Positions 23,880 to 32,180 of a DNA stretch of 39,085 bases are shown here, piece by piece (the first letter of the stretch is position 1; every line of letters starts with the position of its first letter). Below the pieces are notes generated by a model. It worked only from the letters and a program-made list of their open reading frames with translations, did no database searches and had not been told where the DNA came from. The position numbers and the translations under genes were made by a program. The stretch is from an uncultured Methanobrevibacter sp. (GTDB lineage Archaea; Methanobacteriota; Methanobacteria; Methanobacteriales; Methanobacteriaceae), in contig ONIK01000036.1 in assembly GCA_900317865.1 (NCBI GenBank), positions 1 through 39,085 on the forward strand. Reading direction: 5' to 3'.

Positions 23880-24908
23880 TCACTCCATCAAAATCTCCTC
23901 ATTTAAATTAGATGCTTTCACAGTAACATGAATAATCCTATCTTCAGCCAATGAAAATTTAGCTATGAAATATTTAATTACTGAGAAAGGACATGTTTGG
24001 TAACATATACTACATCTTAAACATCTATCCTTATCCCTAACAATAGTATCTGCATCATCATCAAATGAAATACATTTTGTAGGACAGTCAGAGATACATA
24101 ATTGGCATTTCTTACATTTATCCTTATCCCAATCAATAATTCTAATTTTAAGTCTATTAATTGCATTGGAAATAATTTGAAAACTGACTTCTTCATCTGG
24201 AATAATCTTAAGAGCCTTATCCCAGATGTCATCTAAAGGAAGATCATATTGAAGCAAACTATTCTTTTCTAGCGCCCTTAAATCTTTCTCTTTTGAATTA
24301 ACATAATCTTCAATATAGTTAACAGTAAGAAGGATTAAATCCTTTTGACCATTAAGATTTTCAACAAATACCTCTTTCATTGCTCCGTTAACCGGGCAAA
24401 CATCAATACAATCACCACAGGCAATACAATTAAGTTGATCTACATGCAGTTTATCATTAACAAGAGAAATTGCTCCGACAGGGCATTTTTTCATACATTT
24501 TTTACATTTAATACATAAAAAGTCATCAACAATGTATTGTTTTTTTGAAGGAATAATATTGAATTCCGGCATGATTAAATGGTTTTCACCACATTCCAAT
24601 GTTTTTGGATCTGTAGGACAAACTTCAGCACAGAAACCGCAACGAATACAGGCCCCAGGATTAATTACAGGAAAAGTTAATCCCTCTCCGGTTTCATCAT
24701 CCTTTTCACGAACAATCTTAATTGCATTAGGTGAAGGACAAGAAACAGTACAGGCACCGCATCCAATACAATATTCCTTATTTACTTTTGGAAAATCCCT
24801 AAATCTTTCCGGTTTTTCAGCAAGTTCCGGTAAAGATTTAGCATTAGTAAATGCATCAGCCCATGCTTTTTTCGCAAAATCATAAATATACCAAATTAAA
24901 GATGACAT
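23880..24908 (-). CDS. ehaP: 6[4Fe-4S] polyferredoxin of Eha hydrogenase
   Basis: A 342-residue polyferredoxin with exactly six motifs: YCIGCGACTVSCP, ACIRCGFCAEVCP, LCIKCKKCMKKCP, NCIACGDCIDVCP, KCKKCQLCISDCP and RCLRCSICYQTCP. Six clusters is the reported number for EhaP and distinguishes this operon from ehb, whose two proteins hold two and fourteen. The first two clusters resemble the NuoI-type pair of complex I and the gene directly follows the large subunit (TAA then ATG), so EhaP likely takes electrons from the small subunit's cluster. Confidence 0.93.
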   Translation of the reverse strand: MSSLIWYIYDFAKKAWADAFTNAKSLPELAEKPERFRDFPKVNKEYCIGCGACTVSCPSPNAIKIVREKDDETGEGLTFPVINPGACIRCGFCAEVCPTDPKTLECGENHLIMPEFNIIPSKKQYIVDDFLCIKCKKCMKKCPVGAISLVNDKLHVDQLNCIACGDCIDVCPVNGAMKEVFVENLNGQKDLILLTVNYIEDYVNSKEKDLRALEKNSLLQYDLPLDDIWDKALKIIPDEEVSFQIISNAINRLKIRIIDWDKDKCKKCQLCISDCPTKCISFDDDADTIVRDKDRCLRCSICYQTCPFSVIKYFIAKFSLAEDRIIHVTVKASNLNEEILME

Positions 24909-26033
24909 TTACTTTACCCCACAAATATCTGTTAAATAAGTTTCACCATGTTCATTTGTAACTGCAACTCTCTCAGCACATGCAACACATGGGTCACTAG
25001 AAGCATAAGTTGAAACAGCATCAGAAACTGAAGCAACATCCCTAATCATATATTTAGCACAGGAATCCATATTTGGAATACTTGGAGTTCTTATGGAAAT
25101 ATGCTTAATTAAATTACCGTTAGTTTCAATTGTATAGGTTACTTCACCACGAGGAGCTTCATTTCTCCATTGTGCATAACCTGATTTGATTTCCACAGGA
25201 GTACGGATTTCACCTTTAGGAATATTTTCAATAGCTTGCCTAACTAAACTAATGGATTCGGGAATTTCATCAAAACGGTTTAATGTTCTTGCGTAATTAT
25301 CTCCCTCTTTTCTCCAAATAGTATTAAAGTCAAAATAATCCTTGTATGTTGGGTGGTCTTCACGATAATCATATTTAATTCCGGAACCTCTGCCTATTGG
25401 ACCGACTGCTCTTCCCTTAATAGCTTCTTTTTTAGTCATAACACCAACACCCTTACAACGAAGAGCCAAAGCAGGACCTTCAGCAAACATTTCTCTTGTA
25501 ATTTCAAAGCCCTCTTCAATTTTTTTAAGATTTTCCAAGATTGGCTTGAAATGGCGCTCATCAGCATCCATTCTAACTCCACCAACAACATTCCAACCCA
25601 TATTTACCCTATTTCCAGTCAATAGTTCAATGGCATCCATTGCATATTCTCTTAATTCCAATACATGCATAAATAAAGTTTCATGGTCCATTGATTTGAA
25701 GAATGTTGAGTTTCCAAGAAAATGACTTTGAATTCTGTCTAACTCATTAGTAATAACTCTTAAAAATTGTGCTCTAGGAGGCGCTTGAACACCGCAGATT
25801 CTTTCAATTGTTTCTGCAAAAGTCTGAGTATGCTCATATGAACAGATTCCGCAAACTCTTTCAGATAAATAGATACCTCTCTGCCAGGTTTGACCTTCAA
25901 TAATTTTTTCAATGCCTCTGTGAACATAACCGTATTCAATTTCTGCCTTTACAACACGTTCTCCTTCAGTTTGAAGTTTAAGTCTTATAGGCTCTTTTAA
26001 AGCAGGATGAATAGGACCAATTGGCAATATCAT
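24909..26033 (-). CDS. ehaO: Eha [NiFe]-hydrogenase large subunit
   Basis: A 374-residue catalytic subunit of the membrane-bound energy-converting hydrogenase. The [NiFe] site is held by two CxxC pairs: Cys61 and Cys64 in RVCGICSYEH, and Cys349 and Cys352 in DPCVACAER. The length is in the range of group 4 hydrogenases and complex I subunit NuoD-like proteins. ENRVNMGW-type segments (here GNRVNMGWNVVGG) also match. A 22-residue tail follows the last CxxC; the family's C-terminal protease site is not obvious. The ATG overlaps the stop of ehaN by four bases (ATGA). All ligands of the metal centre are present, so this subunit looks functional. Confidence 0.96.
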   Translation of the reverse strand: MILPIGPIHPALKEPIRLKLQTEGERVVKAEIEYGYVHRGIEKIIEGQTWQRGIYLSERVCGICSYEHTQTFAETIERICGVQAPPRAQFLRVITNELDRIQSHFLGNSTFFKSMDHETLFMHVLELREYAMDAIELLTGNRVNMGWNVVGGVRMDADERHFKPILENLKKIEEGFEITREMFAEGPALALRCKGVGVMTKKEAIKGRAVGPIGRGSGIKYDYREDHPTYKDYFDFNTIWRKEGDNYARTLNRFDEIPESISLVRQAIENIPKGEIRTPVEIKSGYAQWRNEAPRGEVTYTIETNGNLIKHISIRTPSIPNMDSCAKYMIRDVASVSDAVSTYASSDPCVACAERVAVTNEHGETYLTDICGVK

Positions 26034-26436
26034 TTCTTTTCCCTCCCACGATCAGCAATAGCTTGAGGACCAACAGCCAAAATAGCTTCCAAAATTTCAC
26101 TAGGCCTTGGCGGACATCCTGAAACTGCAGCATCAACAGGAATAAAATCAGAAGCGGGAGCATAAACATGACCTCCCTCTTGATTAAATACATCTCCTGA
26201 CTGCGGACAGTTTCCAATAGCTACTACAATTTTTGGTTCAGGAGCTTTGTCATAAACTCTCTTTAAGTTTGTTCTCCATTGCTCTGTAACAGCACCTGTT
26301 AATAACAGAACATCAGCTTCACGAGGATTATTGTGGACATAAATACCATATTGCTCCAAATCATATCTAGGAGATAATAATGCGACACATTCAACATCAC
26401 ATCCATTACATCCATATCCTTAATTGAATCTAACAT
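26030..26436 (-). pseudogene. ehaN: Eha [NiFe]-hydrogenase small subunit, frameshifted near the start
   Basis: The proper start is the ATG at 26436, with GAGGGT at the right spacing after the ehaM stop. It encodes only MLDSIK before the frame is lost. The rest continues in another frame as GYGCNGCDVECVALLSPRYD and on to the stop at 26030, with GNCPQSGDVF and GCPPRPSEIL. One base is missing near 26420-26421 (an A in a short A-run on the coding strand); restoring it gives a continuous small subunit of about 135 residues. The cysteines of CNGC, which bind the proximal [4Fe-4S] cluster, are only reachable through the frameshift. A frame from TTG 26359 omits them. The reason may be a sequencing error, since all neighbours are intact. 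Confidence 0.9.
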
Positions 26437-26447
26437 TTTTACCCTCT

Positions 26448-26834
26448 TTATCTAGAATTTTTTAATAACTGGAATAATTCTTTTTGACCTTCTTTTAACA
26501 CATCAGAATAATTTTTACCATCCATTATTTGACTTGCTAATTTTTCTTTAAGTTTATCACCATCTTCTTTAGAAAGCAAACCTAAATTACCTACAAACCA
26601 GCATAGTCTTAAATCAGCATGTAATTTTTTAACTAAACATTGATAATGTGCGGTTTCAAAGGTAGCATGCAAAGATAATACTTCAGACATATCCAATAAA
26701 TCAAAGAACATATGCTCTACTTCTTCAGGAGTACAGTCAAAATCTTCCGCTAAAGGAAGAATAATATCCCTTTGGCACACGTAAGTTTTTACCATACGAT
26801 CTTTCATCATTTCTAATTTTGCTTCATCATCCAT
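26448..26834 (-). CDS. ehaM: Eha subunit M (DUF1959), hydrophilic
   Basis: A 128-residue soluble, all-helical protein of the DUF1959 family seen in eha operons. Marks are KLEMMKDRMVKTYVCQRDII at the start and HYQCLVKKLHADLRLCWFVG in the middle. It is one of the four hydrophilic non-conserved Eha proteins and lies directly before the small subunit, so it may help build or anchor the hydrogenase module. The ATG at 26834 has GTGAT five bases ahead; the GTG at 26843 belongs to that site. Confidence 0.88.
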   Translation of the reverse strand: MDDEAKLEMMKDRMVKTYVCQRDIILPLAEDFDCTPEEVEHMFFDLLDMSEVLSLHATFETAHYQCLVKKLHADLRLCWFVGNLGLLSKEDGDKLKEKLASQIMDGKNYSDVLKEGQKELFQLLKNSR

Positions 26835-26844
26835 TGAAATCACA

Positions 26845-27147
26845 TCATTTAATCAAGTGTAATGCTAAATAAATAATTATAGCTATTGTCAAACCAATAG
26901 CAGTTTCTTTTCTTCCATATCCCGGTCTTTCACCCATGACAAAACCGGCTAAGAGAAATCCAATTCCTCCCAGAATCATATTACCTGAATTAAAACCTAA
27001 AATCCAACCAACGATAGACATTATGCAAGTTTTAATATCTAAACTACTATCAGCAACATAAGGTTCACCATGTAACTTATAACTGTATAATAATCCGAGA
27101 ATGGAACCAATAACAAATGTAAGCAAATAAATTAAATAATCTAACAT
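26845..27147 (-). CDS. ehaL: Eha subunit L, membrane protein
   Basis: A 100-residue protein with about three membrane helices: LIYLLTFVIGSILGLLYS, the middle IMSIVGWILGFNSGNMILGGIGFLL, and a last helix AIGLTIAIIIYLALHLI. One of the ten small membrane subunits special to Eha. AAGGAGAT precedes the ATG. Function is inferred only from operon position. Confidence 0.82.
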   Translation of the reverse strand: MLDYLIYLLTFVIGSILGLLYSYKLHGEPYVADSSLDIKTCIMSIVGWILGFNSGNMILGGIGFLLAGFVMGERPGYGRKETAIGLTIAIIIYLALHLIK

Positions 27148-27156
27148 AATATCTCC

Positions 27157-27414
27157 TTAAATTGGTTTATAAAGTAATATAAATGAACAAATAATTACTA
27201 TAAATGTTACGAAAAACATTATTTTCTCTAAATTTTCAATTTTATGTGCAAAATGACCTTTATTAGTTAACAATACAAGGATAGCTAAAATTAACCCCAA
27301 AATTGGGATTGGAGCTAAAATTGTAGAATGGAGAACTGTTGCAAGCAAACCAACAACAATTATACCAATTGCAACCAATGAAGTTAAATATACTATGACT
27401 TTTTCTGAACTCAT
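27157..27414 (-). CDS. ehaK: Eha subunit K, membrane protein
   Basis: An 85-residue protein with three predicted helices (IVYLTSLVAIGIIVVGLLA, IPILGLILAILVLL, IMFFVTFIVIICSFILL). Follows ehaJ closely, with GGGGAT ahead of the ATG. It is assigned by gene order; there are no catalytic motifs. Confidence 0.82.
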   Translation of the reverse strand: MSSEKVIVYLTSLVAIGIIVVGLLATVLHSTILAPIPILGLILAILVLLTNKGHFAHKIENLEKIMFFVTFIVIICSFILLYKPI

Positions 27415-27427
27415 CTTATCCCCATCC

Positions 27428-28288
27428 TTAAATTAATATCATTACTACTGTTCCGATAAAACAGACAGCCCCCATAGTTATTTGAGTCATTACAGAATGA
27501 TTTGGATTTAATATTGGAGTTGTTGAATTAATAAATCCTGTAATAAATGTTAATACAATCATTCCAATAAGATAACCTACTGCACTTAATGGTCCGAAGA
27601 ATATTGTTAAAAATACCCATAACATGACATACCAGGATATTGATTCTGAAAACATTATAAATCCTCTTAAAAATCCAAAGTGTTCAGTTTCAAAACCTGA
27701 TACCAATGCTTTGTCTTTTGTTATTCCAAATGGAGAGTATGGAGATTTTGATAACAATAACAAGAAAAACATTATAGCTGCAAGAGGTATTGAAAATATT
27801 AATGGACCATTAGTAGCCTGATAACTAATAATATCTCCTATATTCATTGAACCTGTTTTTAAATAAACAAGCACAATAGCTGCAAATAATGGTAGTTCAG
27901 TTGCTGCTGATAAAACAGCCCTTACACAACTTGCTTTCCCATAAGGGGAACCGGAACTAGATCCTGAGTTATGCTCAACAATTTTATAAACCGCATATAC
28001 ACCGAATAAAATTAATAATGAACCGTGAGCAACCGGACCAACAATTACTCCAACAACCCAAATCGCAGCCAAAATAAATACAATACCAATATAAAATGGC
28101 ATTGAAACTGTTTTTGGAAATGCAGTTTCTTTAAAGAAGAATTTTAAAGAGTGCAATAAATGTTGTATAATAGGCGGACCAGGTCTTTTCTGAACACGTG
28201 CCATTATTTTTCTGTGCAAACCTAATAGTAAGCTTCCAGCAAGGAATGCAATAAATACATTAATTAAAATATCTGCCATCAAATTCAT
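27428..28288 (-). CDS. ehaJ: Eha subunit J, NuoH-like membrane subunit
   Basis: A 286-residue multi-pass protein (about eight helices) related to complex I subunit NuoH and to the matching subunits of Ech and Hyc. It binds the hydrogenase module to the membrane part and shapes the ion path. Signature segments are RVQKRPGPPIIQHLLHSLKFFFKE near residue 35 (split here by position 55), SPYGKASCVRAVLSAATELPL, and the acidic loop KALVSGFETEHFGFLRG. A second ATG at 28279 is also possible. It is one of the two conserved membrane subunits. Confidence 0.92.
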   Translation of the reverse strand: MNLMADILINVFIAFLAGSLLLGLHRKIMARVQKRPGPPIIQHLLHSLKFFFKETAFPKTVSMPFYIGIVFILAAIWVVGVIVGPVAHGSLLILFGVYAVYKIVEHNSGSSSGSPYGKASCVRAVLSAATELPLFAAIVLVYLKTGSMNIGDIISYQATNGPLIFSIPLAAIMFFLLLLSKSPYSPFGITKDKALVSGFETEHFGFLRGFIMFSESISWYVMLWVFLTIFFGPLSAVGYLIGMIVLTFITGFINSTTPILNPNHSVMTQITMGAVCFIGTVVMILI

Positions 28289-28295
28289 AATACCA

Positions 28296-28511
28296 CTAAT
28301 ATCCAGTAAACGGTTCTTTCACCCTTTCTTCTTCATCTTCCGCTCTAGGTCTGGCCATTGTAAGCAGGCCAAATGATAAGACCCAAAGTGGAATACCAAT
28401 AATAGCTACCAAATAAACAATCCAATCCTGGAAGTTTATAACCAGACAAGCCAGAATAGCTATTGTTGATATAATTAATAATATAATACATAAGCTTTTT
28501 TGATTAACCAT
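28296..28511 (-). CDS. ehaI: Eha subunit I, membrane protein
   Basis: A 71-residue protein with two helices (SLCIILLIISTIAILACLVI and IVYLVAIIGIPLWVLSFGLL) and a charged tail ARPRAEDEEER. The ATG at 28511 with GTGAGAG just upstream is preferred; the longer frame to 28547 overlaps ehaH and adds a non-hydrophobic extension. Assigned by position in the operon. Confidence 0.78.
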   Translation of the reverse strand: MVNQKSLCIILLIISTIAILACLVINFQDWIVYLVAIIGIPLWVLSFGLLTMARPRAEDEEERVKEPFTGY

Positions 28512-28518
28512 ACTCTCA

Positions 28519-29190
28519 CTACCACAATACCAATAACAATATTTCAACAGCCCTTACAATAATAAACAAAGAACTTAAGTGAATAATAACAATAAATGGA
28601 GAACCTGGTGTTCTAAACATCTCCGCCTTACTTGCGAAAAATGGTGCTACACCACTTTCACCCAATATACCAAGCAACATTAAGACTGCACCAAATACAA
28701 CCATTGGAGTTGCAGGCATCTGTGATAGAACAGCAAGACTTAAAGTTCCTGTTGATGCAAGAATAATAGATGCACCACCAAATAACGGTAAACTACACAT
28801 CATAGCAATTAAACCATATTGATAAGCAGAATTTAAAACAGTGGTTTGTTTTACGGCAGAAACAATACCAATATTTAAAATACCAATTAATGCCATGAAT
28901 AATGTAAAGTTAAATAAATCTCCAGTTATCATTGCTCCAGCAGAAGCAATACCACAAATTACTGATAAAAATCTTCTTTGTTTAAATTCTTTTTTACCCA
29001 CTTTAACATTAGTATTTGAAAGTTTCATTAATGTAGCTTCTACCTGTGTTTCGGTTTTACTTATTGCAATTAACAAGGTAAATACTAAAAGCACAATAAA
29101 TAAGAACAAACTAAGTGGCGTAATATATAATACAATATCTCCAAGAGGTATTGTACCTAATAAATTTCCTCCAAGCGTAACAAAATCCAT
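28519..29190 (-). CDS. ehaH: Eha subunit H, antiporter-like (NuoL/M/N-related) membrane subunit
   Basis: A 223-residue membrane protein, the second conserved complex-I-type subunit, much shorter than NuoL. About six helices. Related segments are FLSVICGIASAGAMITGDLFNF, ALIGILNIGIVSAV and the loop LGILGESGVAPFFASKAEMFR, which resembles the GHSAQIPFH-type region of the antiporter family. It is thought to carry Na+ or H+ used to drive ferredoxin reduction. The ATG at 29190 with AAGGAG ten bases ahead replaces a TTG at 29211. Confidence 0.85.
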   Translation of the reverse strand: MDFVTLGGNLLGTIPLGDIVLYITPLSLFLFIVLLVFTLLIAISKTETQVEATLMKLSNTNVKVGKKEFKQRRFLSVICGIASAGAMITGDLFNFTLFMALIGILNIGIVSAVKQTTVLNSAYQYGLIAMMCSLPLFGGASIILASTGTLSLAVLSQMPATPMVVFGAVLMLLGILGESGVAPFFASKAEMFRTPGSPFIVIIHLSSLFIIVRAVEILLLVLW

Positions 29191-29197
29191 TTTACCA

Positions 29198-29893
29198 CTA
29201 CTCCTTATCAATGTCCTCTCTCATAAGTAGTCCAATTAAACCAACTTTTGAAGCTACTTTTAATAATAAACCACAAGCTGCCAAGAATAAACTAAGTATC
29301 CATAAATTAGGAGCTACAAAGAATAAAGCGAATCCAATAATCCATAAACACCATGCAATACCAGATACGCCAGCAATACCATCAAGAATTAATACAGGAA
29401 GTCCTCTTGCCTTTTTGGATAAAGCATATAGAACAATTCCTCCACCAGCAACAGCACCACCAGTAAATCCAGTTAAAAATATTCCATAAGCAATTAATAC
29501 CAGAGCTATGAAATTAGGTGCAGTAGTCATAATTTCCATATCCAAAGCAAAAGGCTGAGGGAACAAGGAAGTCGATTTAGTTAAGTTTGCCCTCGGATTT
29601 GCTTCGATTTTATGCATTTCTCTTGAAAGCAGTATTTCAGAAATAGCTAAAGTTTCAGCCAGCTCAACTACCAAACCAGGCAATATTAAAGCCTCTGCCA
29701 AATCAGTACCAACCGCAGAAACTATAATAATCATTGCAAGACCTATCAAATCAGTCAAAATGAGAATATGAATATCTCTACGATTTAATGCAATTGCCAT
29801 TGAACCAATGAAACCTATGATTAAAGCTCCATAAATAGCAGGCAAATACATTGAAAGGAATTCAGCAGGAACATAAGAAGGTATAAAAACCAT
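29198..29893 (-). CDS. ehaG: Eha subunit G, membrane protein
   Basis: A 231-residue protein with about seven helices. The first part is MnhC/NuoK-like, with IYGALIIGFIGSMAIALNRRDIH and the long helix with LPGLVVELAETLAISEILLS. Its ATG overlaps the stop of ehaF by one base (TAATG). Assigned by order and by the resemblance to antiporter-type small subunits. Confidence 0.83.
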   Translation of the reverse strand: MVFIPSYVPAEFLSMYLPAIYGALIIGFIGSMAIALNRRDIHILILTDLIGLAMIIIVSAVGTDLAEALILPGLVVELAETLAISEILLSREMHKIEANPRANLTKSTSLFPQPFALDMEIMTTAPNFIALVLIAYGIFLTGFTGGAVAGGGIVLYALSKKARGLPVLILDGIAGVSGIAWCLWIIGFALFFVAPNLWILSLFLAACGLLLKVASKVGLIGLLMREDIDKE

Positions 29894-30474
29894 TAGTTAT
29901 CCCTCCTTAACTGTTTAGCCCTAGCTTTTTCATCATTAATTTTTATTTCACGAGCAACATTAGCTGAATCATTAGCTGCTTTTTTAAGGTCTTTTTCTAT
30001 GTCTCTTCTATCCATTGTATAATTAATCGCCAACCATGAAGCAATAATAAATGCCATCATCAATATTGAAGATTCCAAAATAGTATCGAAACCCCTTGTA
30101 TAATACAATACTTCATCTATAAGTCCACCAGGAGATGAATAAATTGAAGTACCGAAATAAGGTGATATTGAAGATACCCATTCGGCTAACGGAGACATAT
30201 AACCTGTAATCATGCCCAATTCTTTAGAATTTTCAGGAAATTGTGCCTTAATGATTCCAGGTTCTTTTAATACTACCCCGCCCCTATCATAAGGAGCGAT
30301 TGGAAGACCATCATCAATTTGAACTTGAGGAGCCGGCCTTGTATATAATTGATCTGGATTTAAAGCCATAGGAACAAATAAACCCAAAATCAAAATAATT
30401 CCAAGACAAAAGGCAAATAAACGAGGAACAGTTTTTGGATCAGCTAATTTATTCCAGATTTTACCTATTTTCAT
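29893..30474 (-). CDS. ehaF: Eha subunit F, membrane protein
   Basis: A 193-residue protein with one N-terminal helix (RLFAFCLGIILILGLFVPMA), an outer-facing loop of about 90 residues with FDTILESSILMMAF at its end, a second helix, and a charged cytoplasmic coil (RDIEKDLKKAANDSA). The ETILESS-like part resembles MnhB/MbhE antiporter subunits. It overlaps ehaE by four bases (ATGA). Confidence 0.83.
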   Translation of the reverse strand: MKIGKIWNKLADPKTVPRLFAFCLGIILILGLFVPMALNPDQLYTRPAPQVQIDDGLPIAPYDRGGVVLKEPGIIKAQFPENSKELGMITGYMSPLAEWVSSISPYFGTSIYSSPGGLIDEVLYYTRGFDTILESSILMMAFIIASWLAINYTMDRRDIEKDLKKAANDSANVAREIKINDEKARAKQLRRDN

Positions 30475-30731
30475 ACATCTGCCCCCATTTCTTCTAAACG
30501 AATAATAGCTCTAAATAAGATTAAAGTAATAACAACTGTTGTTGCAACCAATGTTAATAAAGCTAAAACATGATTATATGATAACAATACCAAACAAACA
30601 CCGATTGATGCTATTTCAGTATTGAATGTTCTGACAATAGGGTCTTTAACTCCAGGACCCCATGCAGTAGCTAAACTACCGACAATAGCTAAAATAATTC
30701 CAAAATAGAAAAATAATTGAACACTAATCAT
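30471..30731 (-). CDS. ehaE: Eha subunit E, membrane protein
   Basis: An 86-residue protein resembling MnhG/MrpG-type small subunits: LFFYFGIILAIVGSLATAWGP, then VLLSYNHVLALLTLVATTVVITLILFR (two helices, positions about 42-75). ATG 30731 is chosen because GGTGA lies five bases ahead; the GTG at 30743 falls inside ehaD. It overlaps ehaD by eight bases. Confidence 0.8.
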   Translation of the reverse strand: MISVQLFFYFGIILAIVGSLATAWGPGVKDPIVRTFNTEIASIGVCLVLLSYNHVLALLTLVATTVVITLILFRAIIRLEEMGADV

Positions 30732-30993
30732 GTATCTCACCACTTTCTACTTTTTTAGCCCTAATCTCTTTAATTTTAACAATAGCCATTATAAATACTA
30801 ATGTTGATAAAGGACCGGATAATGCAACAAACAAAGCCACATCCAAATATCTAAATAATACTACACTTAATAAAAATCCTGCATCAAGAATAGAAAACAT
30901 GATAACTTTATCTAGAGGTTTTTTAAGTAAAATGATACCCAAAGCACCAATAATCATTAATGCAATTGCAATTATAGATACAACAAACTCCAT
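30724..30993 (-). CDS. ehaD: Eha subunit D, membrane protein
   Basis: An 89-residue protein with three helices similar to MrpF/MnhF-type or MbhD-type pieces: VVSIIAIALMIIGALGIILL, the middle IMFSILDAGFLLSVVLF, and a third helix. The final LVFIMAIVKIKEIRAKK is the charged end. A good GGGGA site precedes the ATG. Confidence 0.8.
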   Translation of the reverse strand: MEFVVSIIAIALMIIGALGIILLKKPLDKVIMFSILDAGFLLSVVLFRYLDVALFVALSGPLSTLVFIMAIVKIKEIRAKKVESGEIHD

Positions 30994-31002
30994 ACAATCC
31001 CC

Positions 31003-31251
31003 TCAATCTAAAAGTATTTCCTCATCTAATTTTTTTAAGGTGTATGCAATTGCATTTGCACTAATTGTAGAACAGATAAAGAATGCTGCTGCAACAATAA
31101 GAGCAAACGGAGTATTTATTACCAGGGCAATTAATGCAGATACTCCAAAACCTATAACATTTAAATATAATAATCTTTCTGCCCTATTTTTTGTAATTAA
31201 TGCTCTTAGAGATACAAATATTAAAATTACACCAATAATTTCTACATACAT
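31003..31251 (-). CDS. ehaC: Eha subunit C, membrane protein
   Basis: An 82-residue protein with two to three helices (VEIIGVILIFVSLRALI and FGVSALIALVINTPFALI). DUF2109-like by appearance. The ATG at 31251 has GAGTGA before it; the GTG at 31260 overlaps the ehaB stop. Assigned by gene order. Confidence 0.8.
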   Translation of the reverse strand: MYVEIIGVILIFVSLRALITKNRAERLLYLNVIGFGVSALIALVINTPFALIVAAAFFICSTISANAIAYTLKKLDEEILLD

Positions 31252-31256
31252 AAATA

Positions 31257-31754
31257 TCACTCTTTAGCATGTCTATTAAATTTTTCAGCTATCTTACCAA
31301 GAATGATAGATGCTCTAACTTGATCAATACCTTGGATAGTCAATATTGCAATAACCATACCTACAATAAACATTTTTGGAGTTAATCCAATAAATGAAAA
31401 GATAAAAATAAGCAATGTTGCAGTTAATGACCCAGTAGTTCCAGCATAACCCGGATCCGCACATAATCTATTTCCAATGAATACTAAAAATGCTGCAATG
31501 ATACCACCAGGAATACCTAAAACCAAATATCCAATAGATGCCATTAATGTACCAGCAGATGCATCCGGAGAACATAAAATGTTTCCTTGGAAAAATCCAC
31601 CAGCAATATCTCCTTTTCTCTTTTTAACGGATTCACCAATAATTCGAGCCCCTTTAACACCAGGCTGTTCAGGAAGTCCGAAATAAGTATCAACAATTAC
31701 AAAATTTAACCAACAGATAATTGTTGCAAGTATTAAACCTATAATCTCATTCAT
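31257..31754 (-). CDS. ehaB: Eha subunit B, membrane protein
   Basis: A 165-residue protein with about four helices and a basic/proline loop LPEQPGVKGARIIGESVKKRKG after helix one. The rest is small-residue rich (GIPGGIIAAFLVFIG, GTTGSLTATLLIFIFSF). Its start overlaps the end of ehaA by eight bases. Assigned by order. Confidence 0.82.
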   Translation of the reverse strand: MNEIIGLILATIICWLNFVIVDTYFGLPEQPGVKGARIIGESVKKRKGDIAGGFFQGNILCSPDASAGTLMASIGYLVLGIPGGIIAAFLVFIGNRLCADPGYAGTTGSLTATLLIFIFSFIGLTPKMFIVGMVIAILTIQGIDQVRASIILGKIAEKFNRHAKE

Positions 31755-32121
31755 CTATATCCTCCCCCTCTGCTGGAGATGGAAATACATAATTAAATAA
31801 ATATTTCACGAACAAACCAGAACAAATACCAATAATAACGGCAAGTAGGAGTCCATTAAATGCAAATGTGTAATTTAAAACCAAAAATAATGATAAAATA
31901 CCAATTGCAATAATTGGAGTTGGATAAATCGCACTAACATCAAATGAATACCTATCCGCCGGCATTAACGGAACTCTCAATATTAACGCAACAATAATAG
32001 ATACAATAATAGCTACCAAATAAGCTAAAACCATATCAAAATAACCGATTGTTATGTTAGCAAGGCCGTAAACATTAGCAATAGCCAATGAGTTTACAGC
32101 AAGATGAACTAAATCAAACAT
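31747..32121 (-). CDS. ehaA: Eha subunit A, membrane protein; first gene of the operon
   Basis: A 124-residue protein with about four helices (LAVNSLAIANVYGL, MVLAYLVAIIVSIIVALIL, IAIGILSLFLVLNYTFA, LLLAVIIGICSGLFV) and an acidic tail PAEGEDIDE. GAGGGAG lies six bases before the ATG. It opens the 14-kb eha run. Confidence 0.82.
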   Translation of the reverse strand: MFDLVHLAVNSLAIANVYGLANITIGYFDMVLAYLVAIIVSIIVALILRVPLMPADRYSFDVSAIYPTPIIAIGILSLFLVLNYTFAFNGLLLAVIIGICSGLFVKYLFNYVFPSPAEGEDIDE

Positions 32122-32180
32122 ATTAAGACTCCCTCTATTATAATATATTAATTTATAATCAAAAAAATATATAAATGTTA
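32122..32180 (-). promoter_or_regulatory. eha operon promoter
   Basis: A minus-strand TATA box ATTTATATATT sits at 32166-32176, about 50 bases ahead of the ehaA ATG. Its transcript would start near 32145 and carry the GAGGGAG ribosome binding site. A second TATA-like element (about 32146-32158) lies closer. Upstream, 32180-32385 is gene-free AT-rich DNA; the arms AATAATGTC (32209-32217) and GACATTATT (32263-32271) are the only symmetry seen there. Confidence 0.5.

Noticed and set aside
24532..24885. Plus-strand open frames opposite the polyferredoxin and hydrogenase genes
   Set aside because: They mirror the codon pattern of the real minus-strand genes, have no ribosome binding sites, and give translations without recognisable features.
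26030..26359. A short but intact EhaN starting from TTG 26359
   Set aside because: This would lack the CNGC cysteines and has no ribosome binding site, whereas the ATG at 26436 has an ideal one. The gene is better described as frameshifted.
26410..26440. Programmed frameshifting as the main explanation for ehaN
   Set aside because: No slippery heptamer or obvious downstream pseudoknot is visible, and a single-base loss in an A-run explains it more simply. It is kept only as an alternative.
18117..32121. Assignment of the hydrogenase run as Ehb
   Set aside because: Ehb is described with a two-cluster ferredoxin and a fourteen-cluster polyferredoxin. Here the counts are six and ten, with ehaM (DUF1959) and the R, S, T genes, which fits Eha.
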